From the IMG/VR virus record IMGVR_UViG_3300047551_000310, positions 1 through 21,703 of that record: 21,703 nt of DNA, one strand, 5' to 3'. Below the pieces are notes generated by a model. The model was not told the DNA's origin, did not search any database, and was given only the letters and a program-made list of their open reading frames with translations. The position numbers and the translations under genes were made by a program. Below, one piece after another: positions 1 to 7,197 of the stretch (position 1 is its first letter; every line of letters begins with the position of its first letter). The DNA comes from a virus.

Positions 1-226
1 GTGGCAAAGTGCCTTGGCCGTTGTACTCAAAGCCGTCTGCCTCGATGGGAAACCGCTGGTAAGTATTGCCTGCCCAGACCACGTCGCCGTTATTAACCAG
101 GTTGGTGCCGGCATGAAAGCGGTAGGTGGCGGCAGCGCCGTGCTGCAGAGCGTTCAGCTCCAGCACAAACAGCTCAATGATGCTGCTCGGTGAAATCCCC
201 TGCAGTTCAGAAGTTGGTATGGCCAT
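1..226 (-). CDS. Minor tail protein, lambda gpL-like (partial, cut by left edge)
   Basis: The ORF starts at the ATG read leftward from 226 and runs off the window, so only about 75 N-terminal residues are visible. They contain the hallmark of the lambda gpL family: a segment reading FHAGTNL, then VVWAGNTYQRFPIEADGFE, then YNGQGTLP, matching the gpL pattern of a GTN loop, VVW.G..Y..(F/Y)PIE..GFE and NGQG. In lambda, gpL acts at the tail tip with gpK and gpI, and its C-terminal half binds an iron-sulfur cluster. The cysteine part would lie outside this window. The start overlaps the stop of the gpM-like gene by one base (TGATG), and the M-then-L order is the lambda order. Identification is strong despite truncation. 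Confidence 0.85.
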   Translation of the reverse strand, partial: MAIPTSELQGISPSSIIELFVLELNALQHGAAATYRFHAGTNLVNNGDVVWAGNTYQRFPIEADGFEYNGQGTLP

Positions 227-570
227 CAGGGTTCAAATACCTGGCGGAATGTTGCGGTGATCACTGCCCTGCCTGTGTATGGAATGGTTTTTTGCCATGT
301 TTCGCAGACCCATTTTGAGCTCGATGGTTCGCCTGGTGGTGTCCAGTCAAACGAATCACCGTCATCAGCGCGTGCATCAAGAAATGCCTCGATCGTATCT
401 GCATTGGCCTCCGTGATGTTGTTCCACGACAGGTCCCAAGTCTTGGGGTTTTGATTTAGGCCAAACTTGATGCGCTGCTCATAGCCATCGCCAAATTGCG
501 TTTTGCGTACCTTGGGTGCGCTGTTCTTGGTGGCGCCATAGGCCGGCGCAATTGCGGGAAACGTAGCCAT
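226..570 (-). CDS. Minor tail protein, lambda gpM-like
   Basis: 114 residues, close to the length of lambda gpM (109). Family signatures are visible: KVRKTQFGDGYEQRIKFGLN near residues 20-39 (lambda has VRKVRFGDGYSQR..AGLN), a central KTWDLSWNNIT, then FDWTPPGE (lambda FLWTPP), and a C-terminal ATFRQVFEP (lambda AEFEQVV). gpM is a tail-tip component that joins the distal end of the tail tube to the fibre-bearing tip. The gene starts one base inside the stop codon of the tape measure gene (TAATG) and ends one base inside the start of the gpL-like gene, so the three are translationally coupled. Confidence 0.92.
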   Translation of the reverse strand: MATFPAIAPAYGATKNSAPKVRKTQFGDGYEQRIKFGLNQNPKTWDLSWNNITEANADTIEAFLDARADDGDSFDWTPPGEPSSSKWVCETWQKTIPYTGRAVITATFRQVFEP

Positions 571-3464
571 TAGGCCAGCAGTCCTCCAGGTCGCTTCTGC
601 TTGATCAATTCTTGCTGAACAGCTGCCGCCATGGCGCGTCCCAGGGCTTGGCCTTGGGCTTCATTGCCCTGAACGCTGCTGCCGCTTGCATCTACGTTGA
701 CCACTACGTTGGTGCCACCACCAAAGCTGCCTGCAGGTGCAATGCCGCCGCTGCGACCTGGCATGAACAGCTCAGGACCCTTCTCGCCGACGAGATAAGG
801 CTGGCCGGCGGTGACGCTACCGCCTATGGCGCGCTTTTTGAACAGTCCGCCAAGCAGTCCACCGCCTGTGCCGGTGCCTTCCATGACGCCAAACAGCGCC
901 ATGTTGACGGCAATATCAAGCATCTTGTTGGCGATGGAGCTAAGCAGGTTGCTGGCGACCTCCTGCAAGCTCTTGGTGCCATCAATAGCGCCTTGAATGG
1001 CGCCAACCACGCTGTCCTTGATCGACATGCCAATGTCGGCATAGATGGACTTCATCTGTTCAGCAACCGTAAGCTGCTTTTTCAGGGCTTCGTTGCCATC
1101 AATAAGAGCCTTGGCCTGCGCTATTTGCTCAGGCGTCATGTCTTTAGTGATGTCGCGCAGCTGCTGCTTCAACATGACCTCCGCCTCATTGCCGGTGAGC
1201 CGAGCGCGGAGTAGGTCTTGCTCATCTTGCAGTTGCTGTACTTTTGCGTCACCTGCTTCCAGCTCCTTCGCTTGCGATTGCTGGATGGCAATCAGTTCTC
1301 CTTGGTGCGCAGCAGTCAGCCTATTTAGCCCTTCTTGCCTTACGTTTATTTGAGCACGTAGCTTATCTTCCTCCATTAAGACATTTCTCAAAGCTATTTG
1401 ACGCTCGGCAGCGGTTGCATTTTTGCGAAGTTGACTCTCTACCAGTGTATTCCTATACTCTTCTCGTTTTGCTATGGTTTGCTGGATTGCCTTAATCTCA
1501 AGCTGTTGATCATAGTATTCATACAAATAATTTATCCTTGCTTTTTCAACTTCTCCTAGCTTTTCTTGTGTGGCAAAATTAAGCTGTAGTTGTTTTTGTG
1601 TCGCGGCTTGCGCTTGGCGCATTTGCAAGCCTGCCAATATTTCGCCACCAATCACGTCTTGCATGTCCAGTCGCGTTCTCGGTGGTGCTTCGCCTTTTGG
1701 CGGCACCTGCTGCCTTGCGGGAGGCTGCGGCCGGCGTTGTGTGGCGCTTGGCAGCCGACTTGCATCGGCATTGATGACTTGAAATGCTTCTGCAAGCCTG
1801 GCTTGCAGCACCTGCAGCTGTCTTCCTGCAAGGCTGAATTGCCCCGCAACGGCAACAATTGCCTTTTGCTCTGCGATTTGCTTTTCTAAAATAGGAATCT
1901 GCGCCCGTTGTTGCTGTTGCCTTCTGAGCAGTCCCTCGCGCGTCTCACCAGGGAAGACTCCGCTAGCGGGGATACCGCCAGGCGTTTTGCCGCGCAATCT
2001 ATCCAGCTCAGCCTGTAATTTCCTTAGTTCTTCAAATCCATAAATTGCAACATTGACAGCAATTGCAATTGCCCCGATAGCGGCAAGATTCCTTAATACA
2101 CCACCCAATGCTGCCAGTCTTGGCGTAGCTGCAGTGGCAGCAGTTGTTAATGCTTGAGTATTGCTTGTATACAAAGCAAATGCACTAGGCGCCGCCACTG
2201 CTGCCGTGTTAGCTGCCGCCATTGAGCCGGCCATGCCGACATTTGCGGCGACAAATGCTGCCCGTAATGCAATGATGCCATTAAGGGCTTTCTGTAGAAG
2301 CGTGAGCTGGATGATGAACTTAATCGTTTCGCCAGTAGCATTTAAGACTGGCTGCGGAACCGAATTGATTGCTCCAGCAAACTTGTCTACGGTTTTGGTT
2401 AAATCGCGTAAGGTAATAACAATTGTCGGTCCAAACGCCTTAAACAATGCCGCGCTTAAGTCTTGAAATGATGTATCAAGTGCCTTGACTGTGTTCTCAA
2501 GGCTTCCACGCATTGTCTGAAAATCTGCATCTGTTTTCCCACTGGCTTTTTGTAATTCTTCAAGAACCATCCTGAAATCTCTACCGCTCTTGGCATTAGC
2601 AGCAAAGGCGCCGCGCATTGCTTCTTGGGAGCCAAGCAATCTGGCCGATGTCTCCTTGTCCCTTTCCATGGCCTTGGCCAGGTCGGCCATCAACCCGGTA
2701 AAGCCGCGAGCCTGAAGTCCGCCGTAATTCCAAGCAATACCAAGTTTTGCGGCTGCCGTCTGGCTTTCTTTGGTTGGCTGCAGAAGCGTGTTAAGCACTG
2801 CACTCAACCCAGTAAATGCAACCTCAGCCGTTGCACCATTCTTGGTTGCCGCTGCAATAAACGCATTCAGCTCATCAATGCTGACGCCAGCCAGCGCTGC
2901 AGATGAAACAACTCTTCCTAACTGTGATGTGTAATCGCTCCATTCTTGATTGCCAAGCTCTACTGCCTTTGAGATGCTGTCTGTCACCTCAAAAGCTCTA
3001 GATCCTGACATGCCATAAGCATTCAAAGTTTTAACCAAGACTTCAGTAACAGCCTCGGAACTTGCCAGTCCACCAATTGCCGCCTTTGTAGCGGCATTAA
3101 GAATTTGAATGTTGCCGGCAGTATCACTAAAACCAGCAGACGCAGCTTGATATGACGCAGCCGCAAGCTCTGCAACATTGGCAACACCGCCAAGATCTTT
3201 GCTTAGCTTTTCAAGAGCTGGGCTGATCTTGGCGACATCCATTCCGACGGTGCCAAGACGCCTTATGTTGCGGTCTAATACAGAAACGTCTCGAATGATG
3301 CGATCAATCGCAAGCCCGCCAATTAATGCCGCGCCAATGCCGGCAGCCTGCCGCGCCAAGCCATCTAGGGCTCTTTGGCTGCTTTGGGACGCCTGATCAA
3401 GCCGCCGCAGATTATTGATTGCGCTGGAACTATCAACGCGTACATCAACAACCGCAACAGCCAT
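570..3464 (-). CDS. Tail tape measure protein
   Basis: 964 residues, the longest gene here. It sets tail length and is ejected during DNA entry. Residues about 60-330 carry the TP901-type tape-measure core (a stretch of Ala/Gly-rich helices with AASYQAASAGFSDTAGN and LNAYGMSGS). Residues about 380-480 are hydrophobic and Ala-rich and could form membrane-seeking segments. A Pro-rich linker lies near 577-597, then a long Gln-rich coiled coil to about 800. The C-terminus is lambda gpH-like: LQEVASNLLSSIANKMLDIA, the AIGGSV..GQPYLVGEKGPE motif, and an RPGGLL ending. An AGGAGG site sits 8 bases before the ATG, one of the best ribosome sites in the window. By lambda scaling (about 1.5 angstrom per residue), 964 residues would give a tail of very roughly 140-150 nm. 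Parts of the coding sequence look less GC-rich than its neighbours. Confidence 0.95.
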   Translation of the reverse strand: MAVAVVDVRVDSSSAINNLRRLDQASQSSQRALDGLARQAAGIGAALIGGLAIDRIIRDVSVLDRNIRRLGTVGMDVAKISPALEKLSKDLGGVANVAELAAASYQAASAGFSDTAGNIQILNAATKAAIGGLASSEAVTEVLVKTLNAYGMSGSRAFEVTDSISKAVELGNQEWSDYTSQLGRVVSSAALAGVSIDELNAFIAAATKNGATAEVAFTGLSAVLNTLLQPTKESQTAAAKLGIAWNYGGLQARGFTGLMADLAKAMERDKETSARLLGSQEAMRGAFAANAKSGRDFRMVLEELQKASGKTDADFQTMRGSLENTVKALDTSFQDLSAALFKAFGPTIVITLRDLTKTVDKFAGAINSVPQPVLNATGETIKFIIQLTLLQKALNGIIALRAAFVAANVGMAGSMAAANTAAVAAPSAFALYTSNTQALTTAATAATPRLAALGGVLRNLAAIGAIAIAVNVAIYGFEELRKLQAELDRLRGKTPGGIPASGVFPGETREGLLRRQQQQRAQIPILEKQIAEQKAIVAVAGQFSLAGRQLQVLQARLAEAFQVINADASRLPSATQRRPQPPARQQVPPKGEAPPRTRLDMQDVIGGEILAGLQMRQAQAATQKQLQLNFATQEKLGEVEKARINYLYEYYDQQLEIKAIQQTIAKREEYRNTLVESQLRKNATAAERQIALRNVLMEEDKLRAQINVRQEGLNRLTAAHQGELIAIQQSQAKELEAGDAKVQQLQDEQDLLRARLTGNEAEVMLKQQLRDITKDMTPEQIAQAKALIDGNEALKKQLTVAEQMKSIYADIGMSIKDSVVGAIQGAIDGTKSLQEVASNLLSSIANKMLDIAVNMALFGVMEGTGTGGGLLGGLFKKRAIGGSVTAGQPYLVGEKGPELFMPGRSGGIAPAGSFGGGTNVVVNVDASGSSVQGNEAQGQALGRAMAAAVQQELIKQKRPGGLLA

Positions 3465-3488
3465 GGCACTGCCTCCTGTCCTTACAGT

Positions 3489-4018
3489 CTACCGCCGGCG
3501 TGCCTTGTCTAGTTCTTTTTTCTCGCGTTCGCCTTTCACTTCATAGTAAGCAGCAAAATAAACAAACTCGGCATCAGTCAGTTCGGTGCGAAGCCGACTC
3601 ACTGTCATGCCGAGTTCAGTCGCAAGGAAGAACTCGAAGAATAGCCACGAGTCTCCCTCTAGTCTTTTTTTGCTTCTTCCAGGCTGGCATCACCACCAAG
3701 GCCGAACAGGAATAGCTCCAGTTCGTTCAGCACGCGCTCCGGCAGTTCCCGTTGCAGCTTGGCTGCATCGGCAGCTGCAAATGCCTTGGTGCCATCCTCA
3801 AGTTCAGCAATCTGGCACAGCATTTGCGTGCTGATCTCTAGGGCTTCATCTGAACCAGCCAAGGTCGTGGCTTTTTTGCGATCAGATCTAGTGATCGGCT
3901 TGAAATACAAGTCCATCACCGGATCGCCAGCATCGTTCCTAATGGTGAACTTACGGCGTTGGTTGAGATCAAAAGCGCCCGTGAGCAAGTCAACAGGGCG
4001 CGTGGATGCAGCAGGCAT
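3489..4018 (-). CDS. Tail assembly chaperone G-T fusion made by -1 frameshift
   Basis: If the ribosome slips -1 on the A7 run opposite 3665-3671, the 119-residue G protein is extended. The fusion shares residues 1-118, then continues RLEGDSWLFFEFFLATELGM and on through a Lys/Arg-rich tail to TAG at 3489-3491, giving 176 residues. The extension is open for 58 codons, is helical and charged like known T domains, and has no well-placed start of its own. In lambda, gpG and gpGT are made at a fixed ratio by a -1 slip and chaperone the tape measure during tail assembly. Here the fusion ends 24 bases before the tape measure ATG, exactly where GT belongs. The frameshift is inferred from sequence and synteny. 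Confidence 0.88.
3659..4018 (-). CDS. Tail assembly chaperone, gpG-like
   Basis: 119-residue unshifted product. It sits between the tail-tube genes and the tape measure gene, the position of lambda G. Visible sequence: a variable N-terminus, a beta-rich region KFTIRNDAGDPVMDLYFKPI (residues about 23-42), then an acidic helical C-terminal half (LAGSDEALEISTQMLCQIAE, RELPERVLNELELFLFGLGG) that ends EEAKKD. The A7 slip site lies at its last codons, with the stop only one codon downstream (GCA AAA AAA GAC TAG). The ATG overlaps the stop of the second tail-tube gene by one base (TAATG). The protein binds the tape measure and recruits tail-tube subunits, by analogy with lambda G. Confidence 0.88.
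   Translation of the reverse strand: MPAASTRPVDLLTGAFDLNQRRKFTIRNDAGDPVMDLYFKPITRSDRKKATTLAGSDEALEISTQMLCQIAELEDGTKAFAAADAAKLQRELPERVLNELELFLFGLGGDASLEEAKKD
3665..3671 (-). promoter_or_regulatory. Programmed -1 ribosomal frameshift slippery site (A AAA AAA G)
   Basis: Read leftward, the sequence is GCA AAA AAA GAC TAG, a run of seven A in the zero frame of the G-like gene, with the zero-frame stop at 3659-3661. A -1 slip on A AAA AAA opens a 58-codon frame ending at 3489. The heptamer fits the X XXY YYZ class of slip sites, and synteny (tube genes, G, slip site, T, tape measure) is that of many tailed phages. Confidence 0.87.
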
Positions 4019-4437
4019 TAAATGCTCAGGGTAAGGGTTCCGCTAGATACGAAATTGATGGTTACAATTTCGATCTCTCCAACGGTAGCACTGTATTCAG
4101 TGCTGGTAACCACAATGGTTCCTGTGATTTTTTTGCCGCCGGTTTCATCTAGGTAAAGCTCAACCGATGCGTCGGCTTCGTCGGTGACCTGGTTGACGTC
4201 CTTGATCAGGTCCAGCTTGTCGCCGGCGCCTGGGGCGTCGTACATGACCTCAATGGTGCCTGATCCGCTGATCAATCCACCGATGTTGGCGCGATAGGTG
4301 GCGCCATGCACGGTGGCGTCATAGGACTCCTTCTCGACGGTCATCGACCAGGAGCGCACAGCAGCGATTTCGGATAGGCCGCCGCTGCCAGCCTTATCAA
4401 AGAAGACTGTGCCTTGTTGCCCGCGATAAAAAGCCAT
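4018..4437 (-). CDS. Tail tube protein paralog B
   Basis: 139 residues. It is a paralog of the gene just upstream (4440-4856): both open MAFYRGQQG and share RSWSMTVEKES, GATYRAN, GGLISGSGT, ELYLD, KKIT and EYSATVGEIE. My hand alignment gives about 60 percent identity with a single one-residue gap. The beta-rich pattern and the position between tail terminator and chaperone genes mark it as a tail-tube (lambda gpV-type) subunit. The two copies differ mainly at residues about 12-27 and 65-90, which could be surface loops. It starts 2 bases after the stop of copy A, and its own stop overlaps the chaperone start. Whether both copies enter the tube or one forms a specialised ring cannot be told from sequence. 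Confidence 0.85.
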   Translation of the reverse strand: MAFYRGQQGTVFFDKAGSGGLSEIAAVRSWSMTVEKESYDATVHGATYRANIGGLISGSGTIEVMYDAPGAGDKLDLIKDVNQVTDEADASVELYLDETGGKKITGTIVVTSTEYSATVGEIEIVTINFVSSGTLTLSI

Positions 4438-4439
4438 GA

Positions 4440-4856
4440 TCAGATGTCGAGAGAGATTGCGCCGTTAGCCACGAAGTTGATGGTGATCACTTCGATTTCA
4501 CCCACAGTAGCTGAATACTCAGCAGAGGTGATGACACCATCAAAGGTGATTTTTTTGGTGCCGCTGGTGTCAAGATACAGCTCAAACAGGGCTGCACCTT
4601 CATCATTGGCGGTATTGATCATCTCGATGAACGCATTGGTTTCATCGCTGGTGGTGGCGGTGTACATCAGCTCACAAGTGCCGCTGCCGCTGATCAAGCC
4701 GCCAACATTGGCTCGGTAGGTAGCGCCTAGTGCCGTAGTGTCCAGCGATTCCTTCTCAACGGTCATCGACCAGGAACGTGTACTGGCGATAGCAGCTGCA
4801 GTGGTGCCGGCGTCGTCAAATTTGACGCTGCCTTGCTGCCCTCGATAGAAAGCCAT
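4440..4856 (-). CDS. Tail tube protein paralog A
   Basis: 138 residues, first of the tandem tail-tube pair. It has the same MAFYRGQQG opening, central GATYRANVGGLISGSGT and C-terminal EYSATVGEIEVITINF as copy B, so the two arose by duplication. The fold prediction (beta sandwich with conserved Gly turns) and gene order support a major tail protein. It starts 2 bases after the stop of the tail terminator gene. As the first copy it may be the main tube subunit, but there is no direct evidence of relative expression. Confidence 0.86.
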   Translation of the reverse strand: MAFYRGQQGSVKFDDAGTTAAAIASTRSWSMTVEKESLDTTALGATYRANVGGLISGSGTCELMYTATTSDETNAFIEMINTANDEGAALFELYLDTSGTKKITFDGVITSAEYSATVGEIEVITINFVANGAISLDI

Positions 4857-4858
4857 GG

Positions 4859-5284
4859 CTAGAGGTCCTCGTAGGTTTCAAAGGTCATTCTGACCTGTGA
4901 CTGGAAATAACCCTCTGGAGCTGGCGCAGCCACCACCTCTGGGCCGGTTGGCGGGTCAAAATGAACACCGCTAACAATGACTCTATTGTAAAGGTCGCGG
5001 ATGCGTTTGCCGATGGCGTAGTTAGCGCCTGGTCCTACACCCTTGGCCGTAAAGATATTGATCACGACAACACCGATCACGCTGTTGCTGCTGCCGGTGG
5101 TGCCGCCCATCGTGAGGTAGTTGTTGCTGCCAAAGCTCACCAGGCATTGCACCCAGCTGCTGCTAGGTGTTGGAGTGTAGGGCTGGTTGTGAAACACCAC
5201 CGGAATAGCCGGTGCCGCTGCAAGCTCCGTCGCGAGCCTGCCTTCAACAGTGGCGCGGATGGTGTTGAGATTGACTGCCGCCAT
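4859..5284 (-). CDS. Tail terminator protein (DUF4128 / gpU-like)
   Basis: 141 residues. The pattern is that of small tail-terminator proteins: an N-terminal helix (LNTIRATVEGRLATEL), then VVFHNQPYTPTPSSSWVQCL, a Gly/Ser loop, a strand VIGVVVINIFTAKGVG, a helix GKRIRDLYNRV, and a C-terminal FQSQVRMTFETYEDL. The phrase FxNQPYTP..S.WV is typical of DUF4128 members. Such proteins cap the finished tail tube and make the tail side of the head-tail joint. It lies directly before the tube genes, as U lies before V in lambda. Its ATG overlaps the preceding stop by one base (TAATG). Confidence 0.82.
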   Translation of the reverse strand: MAAVNLNTIRATVEGRLATELAAAPAIPVVFHNQPYTPTPSSSWVQCLVSFGSNNYLTMGGTTGSSNSVIGVVVINIFTAKGVGPGANYAIGKRIRDLYNRVIVSGVHFDPPTGPEVVAAPAPEGYFQSQVRMTFETYEDL

Positions 5285-5685
5285 TAGTCACGCCTCCCGA
5301 TTGCATCAGCGGTCTGACGCGCCCATGCGGTCATCTCGCGGGCAATGCGATCCGTCCAGCCGGCTGGGGCCTGTCGGCTGTGGCCATTGGCCAGCGGTTC
5401 GGCGTAGGGCAGATTGTTGTGAATGTGATAGACGCCTCCAGCGCGCTCAACTTGGTAGTCCAGTCGTCGAGGCGGCGTGATGGCGGTAGATCCATCCTGT
5501 GGCCCCGCGTCATAGCCAGGCGTGCCCTGTTCGCTAATTGCCCAGCTCATGCGAAATCGGCCGGTATCGACGGGGCTTTCTTGCTTGAGTCTCGAATCAG
5601 TCTCAAACACCACCACCCGCAGCAGCTGCTCATACTTCTCCTGAGAGAAGCTGCCGATCTGCGATAGGTCGATGCGGCGCGTCAT
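5284..5685 (-). CDS. Neck / tail completion protein (HK97 gp10-like)
   Basis: 133 residues from the ATG at 5685, preceded by GAGG about 8 bases upstream. An in-frame TTG two codons earlier is a less likely start. The sequence has an N-terminal amphipathic helix, the typical QESPVDTGRFRMSWAIS block (SPVDTG.(L/F)R.SW is the signature of HK97-gp10-like proteins), then VYHIHNNLPYAEPLANGHSR (Y...L..G.S) and a C-terminal basic helix. These proteins complete the neck between head and tail. Position between head closure and tail terminator agrees. Confidence 0.85.
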   Translation of the reverse strand: MTRRIDLSQIGSFSQEKYEQLLRVVVFETDSRLKQESPVDTGRFRMSWAISEQGTPGYDAGPQDGSTAITPPRRLDYQVERAGGVYHIHNNLPYAEPLANGHSRQAPAGWTDRIAREMTAWARQTADAIGRRD

Positions 5686-5687
5686 GA

Positions 5688-6044
5688 TCAAGCCCTCAGG
5701 ATTAGCTCATAGGTGATCGGCATGTTGTCCTGCTCAATCGTGGCAACACTGATCACCTGATGGCTGATGCCGCCAATCAGCACGCGATCGGCAGTGCTTG
5801 GTGTTGCCGCAACGTCAACTGCAGCGACCATAAGCCGCTTGTCGCCGGCTTGCACTAACTCATTGACCTCTCGTGCCTTGACATCTTCCAGTACACCACG
5901 GACGACGACATCAGTCGTTGTTTCGCTGACTGCGCCGGTGGTTGGGTTGTAGACGCCTAGCGTTACGGTTCGGATGGTGGCCTCACCGCCGAACCGAGCC
6001 ATCAGCTTGCTGGCGACCTTTTGTAGCGGAGGTGCAAGTGCCAT
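5688..6044 (-). CDS. Probable head closure (stopper) protein
   Basis: 118 residues, mostly beta strand by inspection. It begins with an N-terminal helix (LQKVASKLMARFGGEATIRT), followed by GVYNPTTGAVSETTTDV, REVNELVQAGDKRLMVAAVD and a C-terminal VISVATIEQDNMPITYELIL. A small beta-barrel protein encoded between the connector and the gp10-like neck protein fits the head-closure role of HK97 gp7 or SPP1 gp16. The AGDKRL.VAA..V block recurs in such phage proteins. The assignment rests mostly on size, predicted fold and position. The start overlaps the previous stop (TAATG). Confidence 0.65.
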   Translation of the reverse strand: MALAPPLQKVASKLMARFGGEATIRTVTLGVYNPTTGAVSETTTDVVVRGVLEDVKAREVNELVQAGDKRLMVAAVDVAATPSTADRVLIGGISHQVISVATIEQDNMPITYELILRA

Positions 6045-6295
6045 TAGAGCCTATAGGCGACACAGTGACCGTTCTGCAGCTCAATGCTGGTGAACACACC
6101 ATAAAGGGTCGTATGGGCATTGAAGGTCTGCCCTGCCAGGGTGTTGCCGTCGTAGTTCACTGCCGTGATGTCTTGCACCTGCGTGTTGCTGGTGAAATGA
6201 ATTGCGCACCAGCGGCCGGTATGCGGATCAGTGTCAGAGATGAATGTTCCACCCTTGGCGTAATCAACGCCCCAAATGGCTGAGTAGCTGCTCAT
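6044..6295 (-). CDS. Small beta-rich phage protein, paralog 2
   Basis: 83 residues of unknown function. It is paralogous to the gene just upstream: over an ungapped 68-residue alignment 23 positions are identical (about 34 percent), including ISDT, H.GR, GN, NA, GVFTS and VAY. No transmembrane segment or signal peptide is seen, and it has two Cys (W-C-A, H-C-V). Location between connector and head closure suggests a virion component such as a decoration or neck accessory protein, but this is inference. The ATG overlaps the stop of the paralog (ATGA). Confidence 0.7.
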   Translation of the reverse strand: MSSYSAIWGVDYAKGGTFISDTDPHTGRWCAIHFTSNTQVQDITAVNYDGNTLAGQTFNAHTTLYGVFTSIELQNGHCVAYRL

Positions 6296-6522
6296 ATTTT
6301 GTAGGCGACAACTTTGCCGCTGGCGAGAGTGACACTGGTGAAAACGCCCATGATGCTGTCGCCAGCATTGAGCGGCACTGACGTGAATGCGTTACCGGTT
6401 TGGTTTGCAACTGTTGCTGATGCGATCACTGCATCTGCTACGGCATAAAGCTGCCAGAAGCGGCCTGCATGGGCATTGGTGTCGCTGATGTACTCAAAGC
6501 CAAGACTGTAGGCGCGATCCAT
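6292..6522 (-). CDS. Small beta-rich phage protein, paralog 1
   Basis: 76 residues of unknown function, related to the next gene downstream. It contains FEYISDTNAHAGRFWQLYAV, then TGNAFTSVPLNAGDSIMGVF, then SGKVVAYKI. The pattern of a conserved GR near the start, an AG turn in the middle and a terminal G.V.AY is reminiscent of small proteins near the connector genes of other phages (recalled, not checked). It begins 2 bases after the connector stop and ends in an ATGA overlap, so it belongs to the head-tail operon. It could be a trimeric decoration or neck-plug protein. Confidence 0.7.
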   Translation of the reverse strand: MDRAYSLGFEYISDTNAHAGRFWQLYAVADAVIASATVANQTGNAFTSVPLNAGDSIMGVFTSVTLASGKVVAYKI

Positions 6523-6524
6523 GG

Positions 6525-7088
6525 TCAGCTCCTGCGAATAGCAAAGTTACCGGGTCCACTTATCCTAAGCCCAGTCAGATACCTTTCCATGATCGGCGGG
6601 ACTTTATCGGCGCCGACGGCACCAAAGCCAAGATTTGGCGTTACGTCAATGCTGCCGATTTTGACGTTCTTGTAATCCTCTAGTCCGCTTAAACCAAGGC
6701 TGTCAGGATTGTTATGCAGGTACACTGCCAACACAACCTGCGCATATTTGATTTGGGTTGGGATCTCATCATCGTCAAAGTAATCCGTCGTGATCCTGAA
6801 CGGAAACCCCACGGCGTAGGTATTGATGTAGGTATCAGGCTTACGCACGCCAGTGCGCGGCCACTGCAGCGCCTGCGTATCAGTTGACCTAGCACCTAGA
6901 AAGCGTTCACGATCAAGGCGTTGCGTTGCGGTGTACAGCGCACGATTCTTTTGATCGGTCGTTGCTGACGCCCATGCAGTTATGTCAGCATCTTCCACGA
7001 AACCATCAACGATGGCCTGGGCATCAGCCAGCGTCAGGTAGGAATTGGCGCTTGCTGACCCTACGGTTGCGTTGATGACTACGGCCAT
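6525..7088 (-). CDS. Head-tail connector (DnaT-like annotated family)
   Basis: 187 residues. Its opening MAVVINATVGSASANSYLTL.DA is the signature of a phage family often labelled putative DnaT-like ssDNA-binding protein, although its gene position in many phages points to a head-tail adaptor. Further blocks are KNRALYTATQRLDRERFLGA, ALQWPRTGV, DDEIPTQIKYAQVVLAVYLH (helical, adaptor-like) and IMERYLTGL. The adaptor would dock under the portal. An AGAGGA site lies about 9 bases before the ATG. The first 65 bases overlap a small upstream ORF in another frame. The adaptor role is an inference from family and context. Confidence 0.8.
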   Translation of the reverse strand: MAVVINATVGSASANSYLTLADAQAIVDGFVEDADITAWASATTDQKNRALYTATQRLDRERFLGARSTDTQALQWPRTGVRKPDTYINTYAVGFPFRITTDYFDDDEIPTQIKYAQVVLAVYLHNNPDSLGLSGLEDYKNVKIGSIDVTPNLGFGAVGADKVPPIMERYLTGLRISGPGNFAIRRS

Positions 7089-7197
7089 CGGTCTGATCCT
7101 CTGGTATCAGTGTAAGTGGCTCCTGTGCAGGAACAGAGGCCACCTCGGTAGAGGCAGCCTCACGTTCACGCAGTCGCCGAAAGGCGAACATGCCCAT
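7024..7197 (-). CDS. Small hypothetical protein hidden between decoration and connector genes
   Basis: 57 residues. The ATG at 7197 overlaps the TGA of the upstream gene by one base (TGATG). The protein begins MGMFAFRRLREREAASTEVA, continues with a Pro/acidic middle and ends in a basic QRNRRVSKRQ stretch. Its last 65 bases overlap the connector gene in another frame. Tight coupling, the absence of any other use for this 108-base gap, and a vague resemblance to short phage proteins with an M.MF.FRR..E.EAAS opening support a real gene. Function unknown. It falls below common ORF length cut-offs. Confidence 0.6.
   Translation of the reverse strand: MGMFAFRRLREREAASTEVASVPAQEPLTLIPEDQTDGRSHQRNRRVSKRQFLPDAG

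Noticed and set aside
612-1214. A 200-residue plus-strand open frame opposite the tape measure gene.
   Set aside because: It is antisense to a well-supported tape measure gene, has no promoter or ribosome site, and shows no domain.
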